A stretch of 22,395 nucleotides of DNA from Ophiothrix spiculata (Eukaryota; Echinodermata; Ophiuroidea; Amphilepidida; Ophiotrichidae): the NCBI GenBank assembly GCA_000969725.1, contig JXSR01S008980.1; one strand, given 5' to 3'. The translations under genes were made by a program, and so were the position numbers. The notes below the pieces were generated by a model. It was not told the DNA's origin and made no database searches. It saw nothing but the letters and a program-made list of their open reading frames with translations. Shown here one piece after another: positions 7,888-17,475 of the stretch (the stretch's first letter is position 1; each line of letters starts with the position of its first letter).

Positions 7888-8112
7888 CTTCCAAGCAAGC
7901 TAAAAATTACAAATTAAAAAAAAAGACTTCTGAATGGGATTTAATAATGCCAAATAAGGAATTTTTGACCTTATTTGGCATGAAATTCAAAACATTGGTC
8001 AAAATCCTCAAAAATACAAATGATGCAACATCTGAATGGGTGTTTTAAATTAAAATCCCACTCAGAAGAGAAGTAATTTTTTAAATCTTTTTATTTTTAG
8101 CTTGTTTGGAGG
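7888..8112. mobile_element. Foldback (inverted-repeat) element
   Basis: Outer arms CTTCCAAGCAAGCTAAAAAT (from 7889) and ATTTTTAGCTTGTTTGGAGG (to 8112) are inverted with two differences. Inside them ACTTCTGAATGGGATTT faces AAAATCCCACTCAGAAG. A perfect 13-bp hairpin, ATGCCAAATAAGG against CCTTATTTGGCAT, lies at 7947-7981. No coding frame and no clear target duplication. Confidence 0.6.
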
Positions 8113-8296
8113 GGACTAGACTACATTCCACTAAAAACTTTTGGAAACACTCTTTTTATGTTTCTTAATGTGTTACATCAAGATAAACAAGAAGAAAACC
8201 ACAAAAAATGGCTCAAATTAAGACAAAATTAACCTTTGTCAAATTTCATTCTTGGTGGCCCTATATTCAGTGCTTCAAAATTCTCAAATTGATTAA

Positions 8297-8623
8297 AGCA
8301 ATACTATAAAGTGTTAAAATGAAGCGCCCTGTGTCACCCATGATTTTGATTTTCTTTAGCTTATTGGGTAGGTATTACTTGCCTCTAAATTATATATGCT
8401 TACATAATGTAAATATGTTATATGCTAAATTAAATTCAGGATCCCGAATTTAATTCAACATGTATTAGTATAGGAAAGCATATTGTAATTCTTAACCATT
8501 TCTAAGTGACAAAGCAAGGTTTTTGACAAAATACACTTGAAGATGCTTTTAGATAGTCACATTCCTTCATTTTAGGCTGTTTTTACTATAAACCACTTTT
8601 AATCAAAATCTTATAACATTGCT
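8297..8623. mobile_element. TTAA-flanked MITE, copy 2 (327 bp)
   Basis: Left end AGCAATACTATAA at 8297 and right end TTATAACATTGCT ending at 8623, flanked by TTAA at 8293-8296 and 8624-8627. It aligns with 5499-5837 over its length, sharing AAGCGCCC, GTCACCCATGA, ATGTATTAGTAT and CTTTTAGATAGTCACATTCC. It has an extra internal palindrome around GGATCCCGAATTTAATT. Confidence 0.75.
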
Positions 8624-8733
8624 TTAACTACTTCAAAATCAACTAAAACTACTCAAGAAAATTAGATAAACATTCTGAGAAAAAACTCAATCAAAAAATG
8701 TTCAACCAACACAGGTGTGGAATTGAATATTTA

Positions 8734-8916
8734 GAGAATAAAAGATAAGATTTTTTGTTTTGCCTGTCATCTATCGTCTCATAATGGATGGGCGTACATT
8801 ATTTTGAGTAATGGGTGCCCCCGCAGGGGGTGCCCATTACGAAAAAATAATGTACGCCCATCCATTATGAGACGATAGATGACAGGCAAAACAATAAATC
8901 GCCATCTTTTATTCTC
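8734..8916. repeat. 183-bp near-perfect palindrome
   Basis: Arms start GAGAATAAAAGATAAGAT and end ATCTTTTATTCTC. Their shared inner part runs TTTTGCCTGTCATC and onward to GTACATTATTTT, and the centre is GGGTGCCCCCGCAGGGGGTGC. The right arm has a few changes near 8893-8905. Such a structure can extrude as a cruciform or give a long hairpin RNA. Confidence 0.85.
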
Positions 8917-9192
8917 ATTCTTGGTCACAAATTAGAGTTAAAAACGATGTAAATTATTGCCAAAAAATATAAACATTATCATTGGAAAAAACGTACACCC
9001 CTATTCAAACATGAAATATACCTAACTCAGTGAAGCTGTTCGCGCCGTATGTGTGCGTATACCTGCATCGCGCCGCGATTTTGAACACGCGGCTCCATTG
9101 CGTTTCACGCTGAACGCACTGTCATCTATCGTCTCATAATGGATGGCCAAAATTCCTTATTAGGAAGTGAAATCGCACTTGGTGACTAAGAA
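8734..9192 (+). mobile_element. Palindrome-bearing TA-targeted element, copy A (459 bp)
   Basis: A 183-bp palindrome (8734-8916) joined to a core that carries CATTCTTGGTCAC at its left edge and the near-inverse GTGACTAAGAA at its right edge. TA flanks the whole unit (8732-8733 and 9193-9194). It aligns in inverse orientation with 15835-16323, including the core words AACGATGTAAATTATTGCC, ACGTACACCCCTATTCAAAC, CGCGCCG and CATTGCGTTTCACGCTGAAC. The core has a small deletion relative to copy B. No protein is encoded. Confidence 0.75.
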
Positions 9193-10072
9193 TATCTAAT
9201 ATTTGAAACTAGAAAAACACTGTTCTCTCACAAAAAATACTGGTAGGTTATGTTACTATAAACATGCTTTATCAATACATGTACAAAAATGTATAACTAG
9301 GATGGACCTTAGTCAGTGCCTTTAATATTCAATTTCTGTTTGTAGCAAAGAATCAATATCAATGTTCATAACAAATTATGTACATGCAGTGTATTATCAT
9401 AAAGTATAAAGATCATTGAATCTCAAATATACCATCCAATACACAGTAGCCTTATCATGAAAGCCACGCCTCACCAGGGCATAATCCCGGGCATGATACG
9501 ACAAAACTAGAACTAAGAAGAGTTCATTTTTATGATAGGGATGTTTGACATTGACCTGATGTGTAAAGATTCTTTACAAAAAACAAAGTCCATAATGCAT
9601 TGCTATTATTTTACGCCATTTTGTTTTGATTCATGAGTGGATGCATTCCGCACGATACAAAACGCAAAACAAATATGACATAATTTATGGTGACTCTACT
9701 TATGGAAATTGACAGATTGCATTTTTTGGATAAATACACTAGTTTGCAACTTCTTCCATCAACTTGAGGTATGTTTGAATAACATTTTGTCTAAATACTG
9801 CATTAAAACTCAACTTTGTTGTGCTCTTCTGAACTTGCATTTCACACGTGCATACAATTTAAATGACAATTACATTCTGTCGGATTTGCAACAAAAGTAA
9901 ACAACTTTTCTCATTAATTGTGTATTTTAAGTGGCATTTTGTCATAATTTGGGTTTCATTCAATTGAATTGAGTGCTCACTGAGCATATAGTTTTGATCA
10001 GAGCTTCATGACTGGCTTTTTTACTTTGATTTTGTTCTTCTTTTTTTGTGTTCATCATTAGTACAATTTTTA
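9193..10072. other. AT-rich spacer
   Basis: No supported gene or element. The 63-codon frame at 9709-9900 shows no family features. Confidence 0.5.
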
Positions 10073-10489
10073 ACACCACAGATCATTGGGCAGAGATTCG
10101 TGATGAACAACTCTGTGGTGTGTTTGAACACCTTTCAACAATGAAAATCTTCCTGAAAACGTATGAATTCAATTCGTAATGTTTTCAATTTAACAGATAT
10201 GCCCACTCATCTTCATGAAAATATTTAGCATATCTGAAGCAAAATGCTAATTTGTGAGTGTTTGCTGCTTTGACGTTATCAATTTTTCCCATGCACCGGG
10301 CTTTTGCACGTACTGTAAGTGTCGGACGCGCGATGATCAGTGCGCTAATTTTTGTTTACTGCGTAAACTCACTTCAGTAAATGCTGTGCGGTGCGTGACG
10401 GGCTAATTTGAATATCAACTGTGAATTCATCACAAATCAACAACGGTACGCTCCTGTATAAAGAGATACAGTGAGTTGTTGAATTATAT
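10073..10489 (+). repeat. Dispersed repeat Y, copy 1
   Basis: Aligns with 18500-18890 through TGTTTGAACACCTTTCAACA, AAAATCTTCCTGAAAA, TTCAATTTAACA, TACTGCGTAAAC, AATTTGAATATCAACTGTG and ATCAACAACGG. GATTCGTGATGAACAACTC near the left edge is the inverse of TTCATCACAAATCAACAAC near the right edge. A 10-bp stem (ACACCACAGA at 10073-10082, TCTGTGGTGT at 10112-10121) forms its left end. Non-coding. Confidence 0.65.
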
Positions 10490-10756
10490 CGTCTTTCATT
10501 TCAATTTACTGAATTTTATTTACAACAATGGCACTCACCTATCAAATGGTGTATAGCCAAAAATATGTACCTGAAAGGTAATGCCGCTATCAAACACGGA
10601 TGGCACTTTTAGTACTCAAAATCATGTCAATAAGGCCAAAAACAAATACTTCTGTCTCAGTGACTTTGGGCAAAAAAAGCTAAGTGCTATGCTTTTTTGT
10701 TTTTACCAAAAAATGCTATGCCCTATGCATGCTTTTTTTTTAAATCCTTTTGAAGA

Positions 10757-10783
10757 CGGCAACTATGAGTAAGACAGTTGCCG
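10757..10783. repeat. Short perfect hairpin
   Basis: CGGCAACT and AGTTGCCG form an 8-bp stem around an 11-nt loop. There is no adjacent gene for it to serve and no T-run after it. Confidence 0.5.
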
Positions 10784-11600
10784 CAAGTGTGAGGTGAATC
10801 TGGTCACCCCTGTGACAGGGATAAAACCGGATTTAAAACTTTGGCTTACTACTACTAATACTAGCTCGACCAATAGATATGAGCTCAATCTATCCAATAT
10901 TGTCATTATCATGTGAACCGTCCGATATTATCATGTATCGTACAGCTCAAAGCATGATAATGGCCTGTATTGGTGTGCATTGGAAATCATGTACATTTGC
11001 CATTGCATTGCCACTGGACCCGACCACTAAACTCTTTGATAATTCCTTCTTCAAAGTTATATTTTCAACACATCTATGTAATGCCCAGTTTCTCTGAATT
11101 CCTTACAAATGTGAACATAAACAATGATATCGTATTTGGGTATAAAAATCTACCATAAAACCAAAAATTGAATCCCAGTGAAACAAATTGTTTACGTTGC
11201 CTCATAACTGACACATGAAACAACACATTGTAGACTAATACGGATTACGCATGTTCAGCTTATTCATGAAAACATATCGTAAATTATTAAATCGCTGCAA
11301 GAAAGTGGAAGAGGCCAATGCTGTATAGGGTAAATTAATCAGTCTGTATTATCATATTAAATTGAACAAAATGCCGGGGTAACTGTACCATTAATCCCTC
11401 TTGCAAAGTATGGGGAAATCTACAAAATTTTGGTTAATATTCAGTTAATAACATCAAATTAATTAAATCTTAGTGGAAGAAATGCCCTGGGGGGAATAAA
11501 AAGTATGGTCATTGAGTATCTGAACAAATAAAAAGTGGGACACTGAGTATTTGGTAGAAAACTATAATAAGAAAGGGGATCATTAGGTACAGGCCGCTTT
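10784..11600. other. AT-rich stretch without recognised features
   Basis: Overlapping open frames of 72 and 62 codons (10879-11158) read the same DNA in two frames without recognisable motifs. No RNA or element ends were seen. Confidence 0.5.
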
Positions 11601-11608
11601 AAAAACAA

Positions 11609-11626
11609 ACTGGTTCGCGAACCAGT
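11609..11626. repeat. 18-bp perfect palindrome
   Basis: ACTGGTTCGCGAACCAGT is fully self-complementary with no loop and is CpG-containing in an AT-rich setting. It could be a dimeric protein-binding site, a transposon centre, or chance. Confidence 0.6.
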
Positions 11627-11685
11627 AGCCTCGCCTGCGTATCAACCGCCTACTGAATTGACCGCCTACTTAATCATTCAGTTGT

Positions 11686-11715
11686 GGGGTGGAGTAGGGT
11701 AGGGTAGGAGTAGGG
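11686..11715 (+). repeat. Telomere-like TAGGG run
   Basis: GGGGTGGAGTAGGGTAGGG and then TAGGAGTAGGG give four or more G-runs in 30 bases, compatible with a G-quadruplex. It is too short and irregular to be a telomere relic with confidence. Confidence 0.5.
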
Positions 11716-11769
11716 CATGCGTATTAAGCGCTTTCTTAATTGATTGCTACATAATTAATAAGTGGTGAG

Positions 11770-11865
11770 GTGGGATGGGGTAATTTCAGCTGGCACAAGT
11801 GCACTGTAGGCCCAACTACAATAATAAGGTTTTTGGTTTGTAAAATATGCTATTAAATCTATATT
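11770..11865. repeat. Dispersed repeat unit flanking the minisatellite (left)
   Basis: TTTCAGCTGGCACAAGTGCA, AAGGT and GGTTTGTAAAATATGC match the unit on the other side of the array at about 12965-13060, so the array lies between direct copies of this family. Confidence 0.6.
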
Positions 11866-12948
11866 TGATACCTTGATCTTTGAAATCGGACAAAGTTGAA
11901 AACGTGACCCCCAAAGGAAAGGTTGGACATTGGGGTCACCACTGAAACATTTGATCGCTGGTCCAAGACGAACAATTTGACACCTTAGTCTTTGAAATCG
12001 GACGAAGTTGAAAACGTGACCCCCAAAGGAAAGGTTGGACATTGGGGTCACCACTGAAACATTTGATCGCTGGTCCAAGACGAACAATTTGACACCTTAG
12101 TCTTTGAAATCGGACGAAGATGAAAATTTGACCCCAAGGGAAAAGTCATACAGCGGGGTCACCATTGGCACTTTTGATCGGTGTTCCAAGACGAACAATT
12201 TGACACCTTAATCTTTGAAATTGGACAAAGTTGAAAATTTGACCCCAAGGGAAAGGTCAGACGACGGGGTCACCATTGACACTTTGATCGCTGGTCCAAG
12301 ACATAAAATTTGACACCTTTATCTTTGAAATCGGACAAAGTTCAAAATTTGACCCCAACGGAAAGGGCGGACAACGGGGTCACCATTGACACTTTTGATC
12401 GCTGGTCCAAGATGTACAATTTGACATCTTAGTCTTTGAAATTGGACAACGTTGAAAATTTGACCTAAACGGAAAGGTCGGACGACGGGTCACAATTGAT
12501 ACTTTTGATCGCTCGAACAATTTGACACCTTAGTCTTTGAAATCGGACGAAGATGAAAATTTGACGACGGGTCACAATTGATACTTTTGATCGCTAGTCC
12601 AAGACGAACAATTTGACACCTTAACCTTTGAAATCGGACAAAGTTGAAAATTTGACCCCAAGGGGAATGGTTGGACGACAGGGTCACCATTGACACTTTT
12701 GATCACTGTTCCAAGGCGAACAATTTGACACCTTAACCTTTGAAATCGGACAAAGTTGAAAATTTGACCCCAAGGGAAAGGTCGGACGACGGGGTCACCA
12801 TTAACACTTTTATTGCTGGTCCAAGACGGAACAATTTGACACCTCAACCTTTGAAATCGCACAAAGTTAAACATTTGACCTTTGACCTAAAGGAAAATGT
12901 CGGACGCCAGGGTCACCATTGACACTATTGATCGGTGGTCCAAGACAT
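11866..12948. repeat. Minisatellite of about ten ~111-bp units
   Basis: The landmark TTTGAAATCGG or a variant begins at 11879, 11991, 12103, 12214, 12324, 12435, 12536, 12627, 12739 and 12850. Spacings are 112, 112, 111, 110, 111, 101, 91, 112 and 111. Each unit runs through TTGACCCCAAGGG, GGTCGGACGACGGGGTCACC, TTTGATCGCTGGTCCAAGAC and GAACAATTTGACACCTTA. The first two units are nearly identical to each other, and the two short units have internal deletions. The period is close to 37 codons, which explains the repetitive open frames on the minus strand (11755-12087, 12490-12696, 12572-12874). I see no other sign of coding. Confidence 0.9.
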
Positions 12949-13240
12949 ATTAGCATATTTTGCGCTCAAATTGCAGCTGGCGCAAGCGTAGCTTTATCCC
13001 CACCTACCCACCAAATTTCATGAATGTAGGATGCAAGGTTTGTAAAATATGCCGTTTAAACCATTTTATGCACAAATTATGCAAATTAGGTACTTAATTA
13101 GCATATTTTGTGCCGAAATCGTTGCTGGATCCAGATCGGCTCCGGGCCTACCCAGTCACCAAATATCATTAACGTAGGGCATGCGGTTTCCGAGATTTGC
13201 TCCGGACAAAATTTGTGGACGGTGGACGAGGGACGGCGGA
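12949..13240. repeat. Dispersed repeat family, two tandem units
   Basis: Unit one holds CAGCTGGCGCAAGCGTAG, CACCAAATTTCATGAATGTA, TGTAAAATATGCC and ATGCAAATTAGGTACTTAAT. Unit two repeats GCTGGATCC, CCCAGTCACCAAATATCATT and GTAGGGCATGCGGTTT, then ends in a GGACGGTGGACGAGGGACGG tract. This is the best-preserved example in the window and defines the family seen at 5250-6950. Confidence 0.7.
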
Positions 13241-14235
13241 CAGAAAATTGATGTCTCTTCCTGAAAATTTTCAGGCGAGACAAAAAGGGGGTCTATCCCT
13301 AGGCACATCCTGCGCAACCATTGTGTTAGTCCACCCCTTCCTTTAAAGATGTTTATTCTTAAATGCAAAGGTAACAGACTGCCATGAAAGAGGTGTGGCA
13401 ATACACTCACAGATAATTACCATGGTGTTTGACACAAAAGGGGAAAGTGGTACACAGACCTGTGCACAAAGGCTGTCCTCTTTACCATGCAAAAAACAAT
13501 TACAATCACACCAAATAACATTGATTATTTTTCACATCAAAACATTCTATGTCATGAAACACAATTAAGCACCAGATCGATGTTTCATGAAGCTAGTAAG
13601 ACCAATTGGGACATAGCATAAGCACTAAATACAAAAAACATAACATGGCAACACTACCAATAATATCAAACACACCAAGCAATAAAAACACCGAATAATC
13701 CAAGCATCTTACCAACAGAATCAGAAACAAGTTAATTCCAATATGGCGTCAGAAAATGGCATTCAAAACAAACTAATAATATTTGGCATAGCTTATATGT
13801 AAGGAGTCATACATACGACATGTAACCACCAGTTTGTTATCAATATTCATTACTAAACACCGTTTTCTAATGAATATGCATATTATATACACCCTCCCCC
13901 ATATTTAATGGTCTATTCCACTATTACGTGTTGCCAGTGCTACAGTTTAACAACACAATTTATCACCCCTAATAGTACTTCCTACAAATATTGCACATGT
14001 GTGCTTGAACAGCAGTGTGATTTTGACAAATAACCCCTCCCCTCCAAAAAAAGACTCTAGAATCCCAAGCCGTTGTCTCACACAATTTGCCAACACATTG
14101 CAATTGTCTAGCCATTATTCTTTGAACTTCAATTTATGATTTACTTCCACTTTACTGAACCAGCAGACAATATATTCAAGGTCAAATAAATATAATTTTA
14201 TATTTCCCGTCTGGGTTTTTGAAAAGGAGGCTTTT
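13241..14235. other. Unassigned sequence
   Basis: No supported features. Two overlapping minus-strand frames (13098-13410) partly cover the repeat unit and lack protein-family features. Confidence 0.5.
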
Positions 14236-14237
14236 TG

Positions 14238-14262
14238 TTTTCTTTCTTTCTTTCTTTCTTTT
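14238..14262. repeat. (TTTC)n microsatellite
   Basis: About five consecutive TTTC units followed by a short T-run, directly upstream of a MITE insertion. Confidence 0.85.
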
Positions 14263-14265
14263 TTA

Positions 14266-14856
14266 CGAGGGGGTATCAAAAATTTCACCAAGAAGGAAAA
14301 AAGCTACATCGATGAACTTTTGTCAGAATGGTCACTTGTCCTAGTGTATATTATGGTGCAAAAATGATATCAATCGCATTTATACTTTCTATACAGGTGT
14401 CAATAGATATCAGCAACCTCCCTTCGCTAACCAAATCAACTGCATGGAGAAATCAAAGATATGTGGCATAATTAAATTCATGCATTTGGAAGGTTTACAA
14501 CCCAAAATTCTATGATGACACGCCCAAAGTTTAAATGTTTTATACCATAGTATAGGTTAGAATCTACTCTTTCCATTGAATCCAAAATCATGGAAATCGT
14601 TCAAACATTGACGTCATAGTGACGTAATGAAGCATGGCCGACCTGAAAATGTTAATTTTAGACAAATACAATATGGGTTGTTTTATCTAAAAGAGGACCT
14701 CTACAAAGTCGGTCTCTGGACATCAGGTTTTAAAAGGGAGAACTATGTTACTGTGTGCAGTAGCTATTTAAAGATGACTTAAGGGTCACGTAACAAAAAA
14801 ATGTTACTGGCTGTATTTCTTCTTTGTGATCTTTAAAACTTTTTGATACCCCCTCG
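14266..14856. mobile_element. mariner-like MITE, 591 bp
   Basis: Perfect 17-bp terminal inverted repeats CGAGGGGGTATCAAAAA (14266-14282 and inverted at 14840-14856), with TA on both outer sides (14264-14265, 14857-14858). TA targets and a GAGGGGG..TCAAAAA terminus are typical of Tc1/mariner elements. There is no transposase frame, so it would need an enzyme supplied elsewhere. Confidence 0.85.
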
Positions 14857-14858
14857 TA

Positions 14859-15491
14859 TATTGGTAAACTCCTCTAAATTTACCTGATTTGGCATAGCAT
14901 GTTCAGCGCAGAAAATGATGTAAAACAAAAACAATGAGGTCTTTTTAAATTTCATGTTTTGAGACTTATACCTCTCTGATGATCATAAAACTCACCTAAA
15001 ATGCTTAATTACACATTTTGCAAGGAAACTAAATTTCTTAAAAATATTAATAAATAAATTATAATCAAAAATTTACAAAATTAAAAGAAATTTGAAAAAT
15101 CTTCAAAAAAGAAAGTGCAAAGGGATGAGAAACACAAATATTCTTTTACTTTGCCCAATATACTAACTAGAACTTGTAAGCATGACCGACAATTTATCAC
15201 CCACTTTCATAAACAAACTCCATGCATAGTTCAACTCAGTGACTGAAACTAAAGAGACACATTGTGACCCAATCTAATTATCCTGCTAATTATAGCATTT
15301 CTTCTTGTGCAAACAACCACTTGTCCAGGTTCATAGAAAGGTCTCATCAGCTGGTGTATTAAATAGGTTTCAGCTGATAAAGATCAAGTTTACTTGTTTA
15401 TTGTTTGTTTGTTTGGGGCTTAAGAACGTCAAATCATTATTTTCTATATCTTATGCCAATTTTGACATAAAAGGTGATTATACTGAAATAT
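14859..15491. other. AT-rich spacer
   Basis: No supported features. The 71-codon frame at 15305-15520 runs into the next element's terminal repeat and is considered chance. Confidence 0.5.
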
Positions 15492-15591
15492 GTGACCTGT
15501 CATATCGAAAGGTACCTTAAGGTCGGCAGAGTAAATTACGAGACACAGGCCACTGAAGCTCAGCATAGTCAAAAATCACACCCAAGGTCGA

Positions 15592-15630
15592 AAAGGTAAC
15601 GTTTCTAATTTCATCAGAAACGTTACCTTT
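15592..15630. repeat. Perfect 15-bp-stem hairpin in element X copy 1
   Basis: AAAGGTAACGTTTCT and AGAAACGTTACCTTT enclose a 9-nt loop. In copy 2 (about 17967-18001) ten bases of one arm are missing. Confidence 0.85.
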
Positions 15631-15834
15631 GAAGTGTATTCTATTATATTAATCAGGTTCCAAAATCCAAAACATAGGACTAATGTAACAAAAACTGAGA
15701 TAAAAATCCTTTCTCCATTCAAGTTTTACCAGTACAGAAACTTTAAACTTGATTTTTTCAGAACTTAAGCTTTCAAAATCAGCCCGATGCCTTTTACCAA
15801 TTTTGGATGTAACTTCGCAATCGAACATCCAATA

Positions 15835-16323
15835 TTCTTATTCAGTGGGTGTGGCTTATAATTCAATGAAGCAATCTGACTGGTTCTTACCCTAACTCCA
15901 CCCATCCATTATGACACGATAGATGACAGTGCGTTCAGCGTGAAACGCAATGGAGCCGCGCGTTCAAAATCACGGTGCGATGCAGGTATACGCACACCTC
16001 CGGCGCGAACAGCTTTACTGGGTTTGGTATATTTTATGTTTGAATAGGGGTGTACGTTTTTCCAATGTTAATGTTTAAAGTTTTTGGCAATAATTTACAT
16101 CGTTTTAGGTTTATAAATGACTCAAATTTGTGACTAAGAATGAGAATAAAAGATAAGATTTCTTGTTTTGCCTGTCATCTATCGTCTCATAATGGATGGG
16201 CGTACATTATTTTTTCGTAATGGGCACCCCCTGCGGGGGCACCCATTACTCAAAATAATGTACGCCCATCCATTATGAGACGATAGATGACAGGCAAAAC
16301 AAGAAATCTTATCTTTTATTCTC
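15835..16323 (-). mobile_element. Palindrome-bearing TA-targeted element, copy B (489 bp)
   Basis: Inverse-orientation relative of 8734-9192, inserted in element X. Element X copy 2 shows the unoccupied site: sequence equivalent to CATCCAATA joins directly to ACCAAAAGC. This sets the insert from TTCTTATTCAG at 15835 to ATTCTC at 16323, with TA on each side (15833-15834, 16324-16325). It has a core at 15835-16141 and a 182-bp palindrome at 16142-16323. Core and palindrome therefore entered together. Its left 65 bases diverge from the end of copy A. Confidence 0.8.
16142..16323. repeat. 182-bp near-perfect palindrome
   Basis: Arms GAGAATAAAAGATAAGATTT and AAATCTTATCTTTTATTCTC; central region GGGCACCCCCTGCGGGGGCACCC. 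Better matched than the copy at 8734-8916. Confidence 0.9.
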
Positions 16324-16435
16324 TAAACCAAAAGCAAGGTGTCATTTTAAAGCCTGAAATATAGTCTTTCAGATGAGACCAAAAAATAAATTTTCATTTT
16401 GGGACCCTTAAGGTACCTTCGATATGACGGGTCAC

Positions 16436-17475
16436 ATATAAAGTGTTTTCTTAGCAAATCCCTCACCCCAACAAACCATCCAATTTTGGAGGCAAACTAA
16501 GATAAGTATATCTGTGATGAAAACCAAATTATTGTAATCCCATAATCAATTTATTTCATTGAGATTGTTATTTGAAAGAAGATTTGTCAAGAAACTGATC
16601 AGTGTTCAAAATACAATGGTTTGGGGAATTAGTGTAAAATACTAGTCCTGTACTACTGGATGTCAAGTTTTTCCATTCGAGTACATCTTGTCCAGATACC
16701 TCCTAATAAATCCCTGTGACTAATATCAGTGTAGTGACCAAGCAGCAAGACTAAGGCACAAACAGTTGAAGTGTTCAAGCCAACCCAGAAGCCGACCAAT
16801 GGGAGGATTGGTTTGGTGCTAAGAAATACTGTGACTGGTATGGTGCTAAAAATAACAGGGCTCTATAGGCAGGAGCCGACATCCAGGCATTTTGTTCACA
16901 TCTGGGACGTTTGGCTAACTTTAATAGCAGGGTGAAAACATTTGCCGACTTCCCATTCAACTCAATGGAGAAAATGCAGGCTCACAAAAACTTTGATTGA
17001 TTTTAGCAAATTTTCAAAATATTTTTATCTCAAAATCATATGAGAAGTGTGGTATTCAAACCACAACAAAATAACAAACAACTGATAATTTCACACATTT
17101 TCTTCTTGCTAAAAAAGAAAGTAAATGAAGGGACGCCTGGCTGAAGTATTGATTGTTTTCACCGCGCAGAAGTCCAAATCGAGTTATTTTTAGATCATTG
17201 TGCTGCGCTCGGCCCTATACACGATCTACCATTTGGGAGGATTTTGTAGCTGACACTTGTTACCACGTTGGTTTGTGCGAAAGTGCTGTTTATGCACATA
17301 TCTACAGTCACATAACTTATTGGTCAAATTCCGATGCTTATTGAAAGTCCTTGTCTCAGTCATGTGCATTACACTGGAGTTAAATAATGCAGAATATGCA
17401 GAAACTTAGCTAAAAAAGACAGTAGGACTACATACATAGATTTTAACATCTACACTTAAAATTCAGTTCCGAAAT
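16436..17475. other. Unassigned sequence between the two X elements
   Basis: No supported features. The frames at 16775-16960 (minus) and 17153-17344 (plus) lack family features. Confidence 0.5.

Larger units (their letters stand above)
15492..16435. mobile_element. Element X, copy 1, split by a nested insertion
   Basis: Terminal inverted repeats GTGACCTGTCATATCGAAAG plus GTACCTTAAGG (15492-15522) and their inverse at 16406-16435, with one indel. ATAT lies on both outer sides, a possible 4-bp target duplication. The internal sequence aligns inversely with copy 2 at 17476-18095. Removing the nested element (15835-16323) leaves about 455 bp. Non-coding and therefore non-autonomous; the superfamily is not assigned. 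Confidence 0.8.

Noticed and set aside
9453-9498. Hairpin TATCATG / CATGATA around GCCACGCCTCACC
   Set aside because: Only 7 bp of stem around a loop of over 30 bases; it may be a relic of the hairpin family at 6418-6664, but I could not show it.
11755-12874. Repetitive minus-strand proteins across the minisatellite
   Set aside because: The period near 37 codons keeps frames open automatically. The 91- and 101-bp units break them, and there is no start, splice or family support.
12490-12922. CRISPR-like array
   Set aside because: Whole ~111-bp units repeat with no constant-repeat and variable-spacer pattern, and the sequence is eukaryotic.
8734-16323. A 7.6-kb composite transposon bounded by the two inverted palindrome elements
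   Set aside because: The empty site in element X copy 2 shows the right copy inserted on its own with TA at both edges, and the interval holds no transposase. Chance inverse placement is enough.
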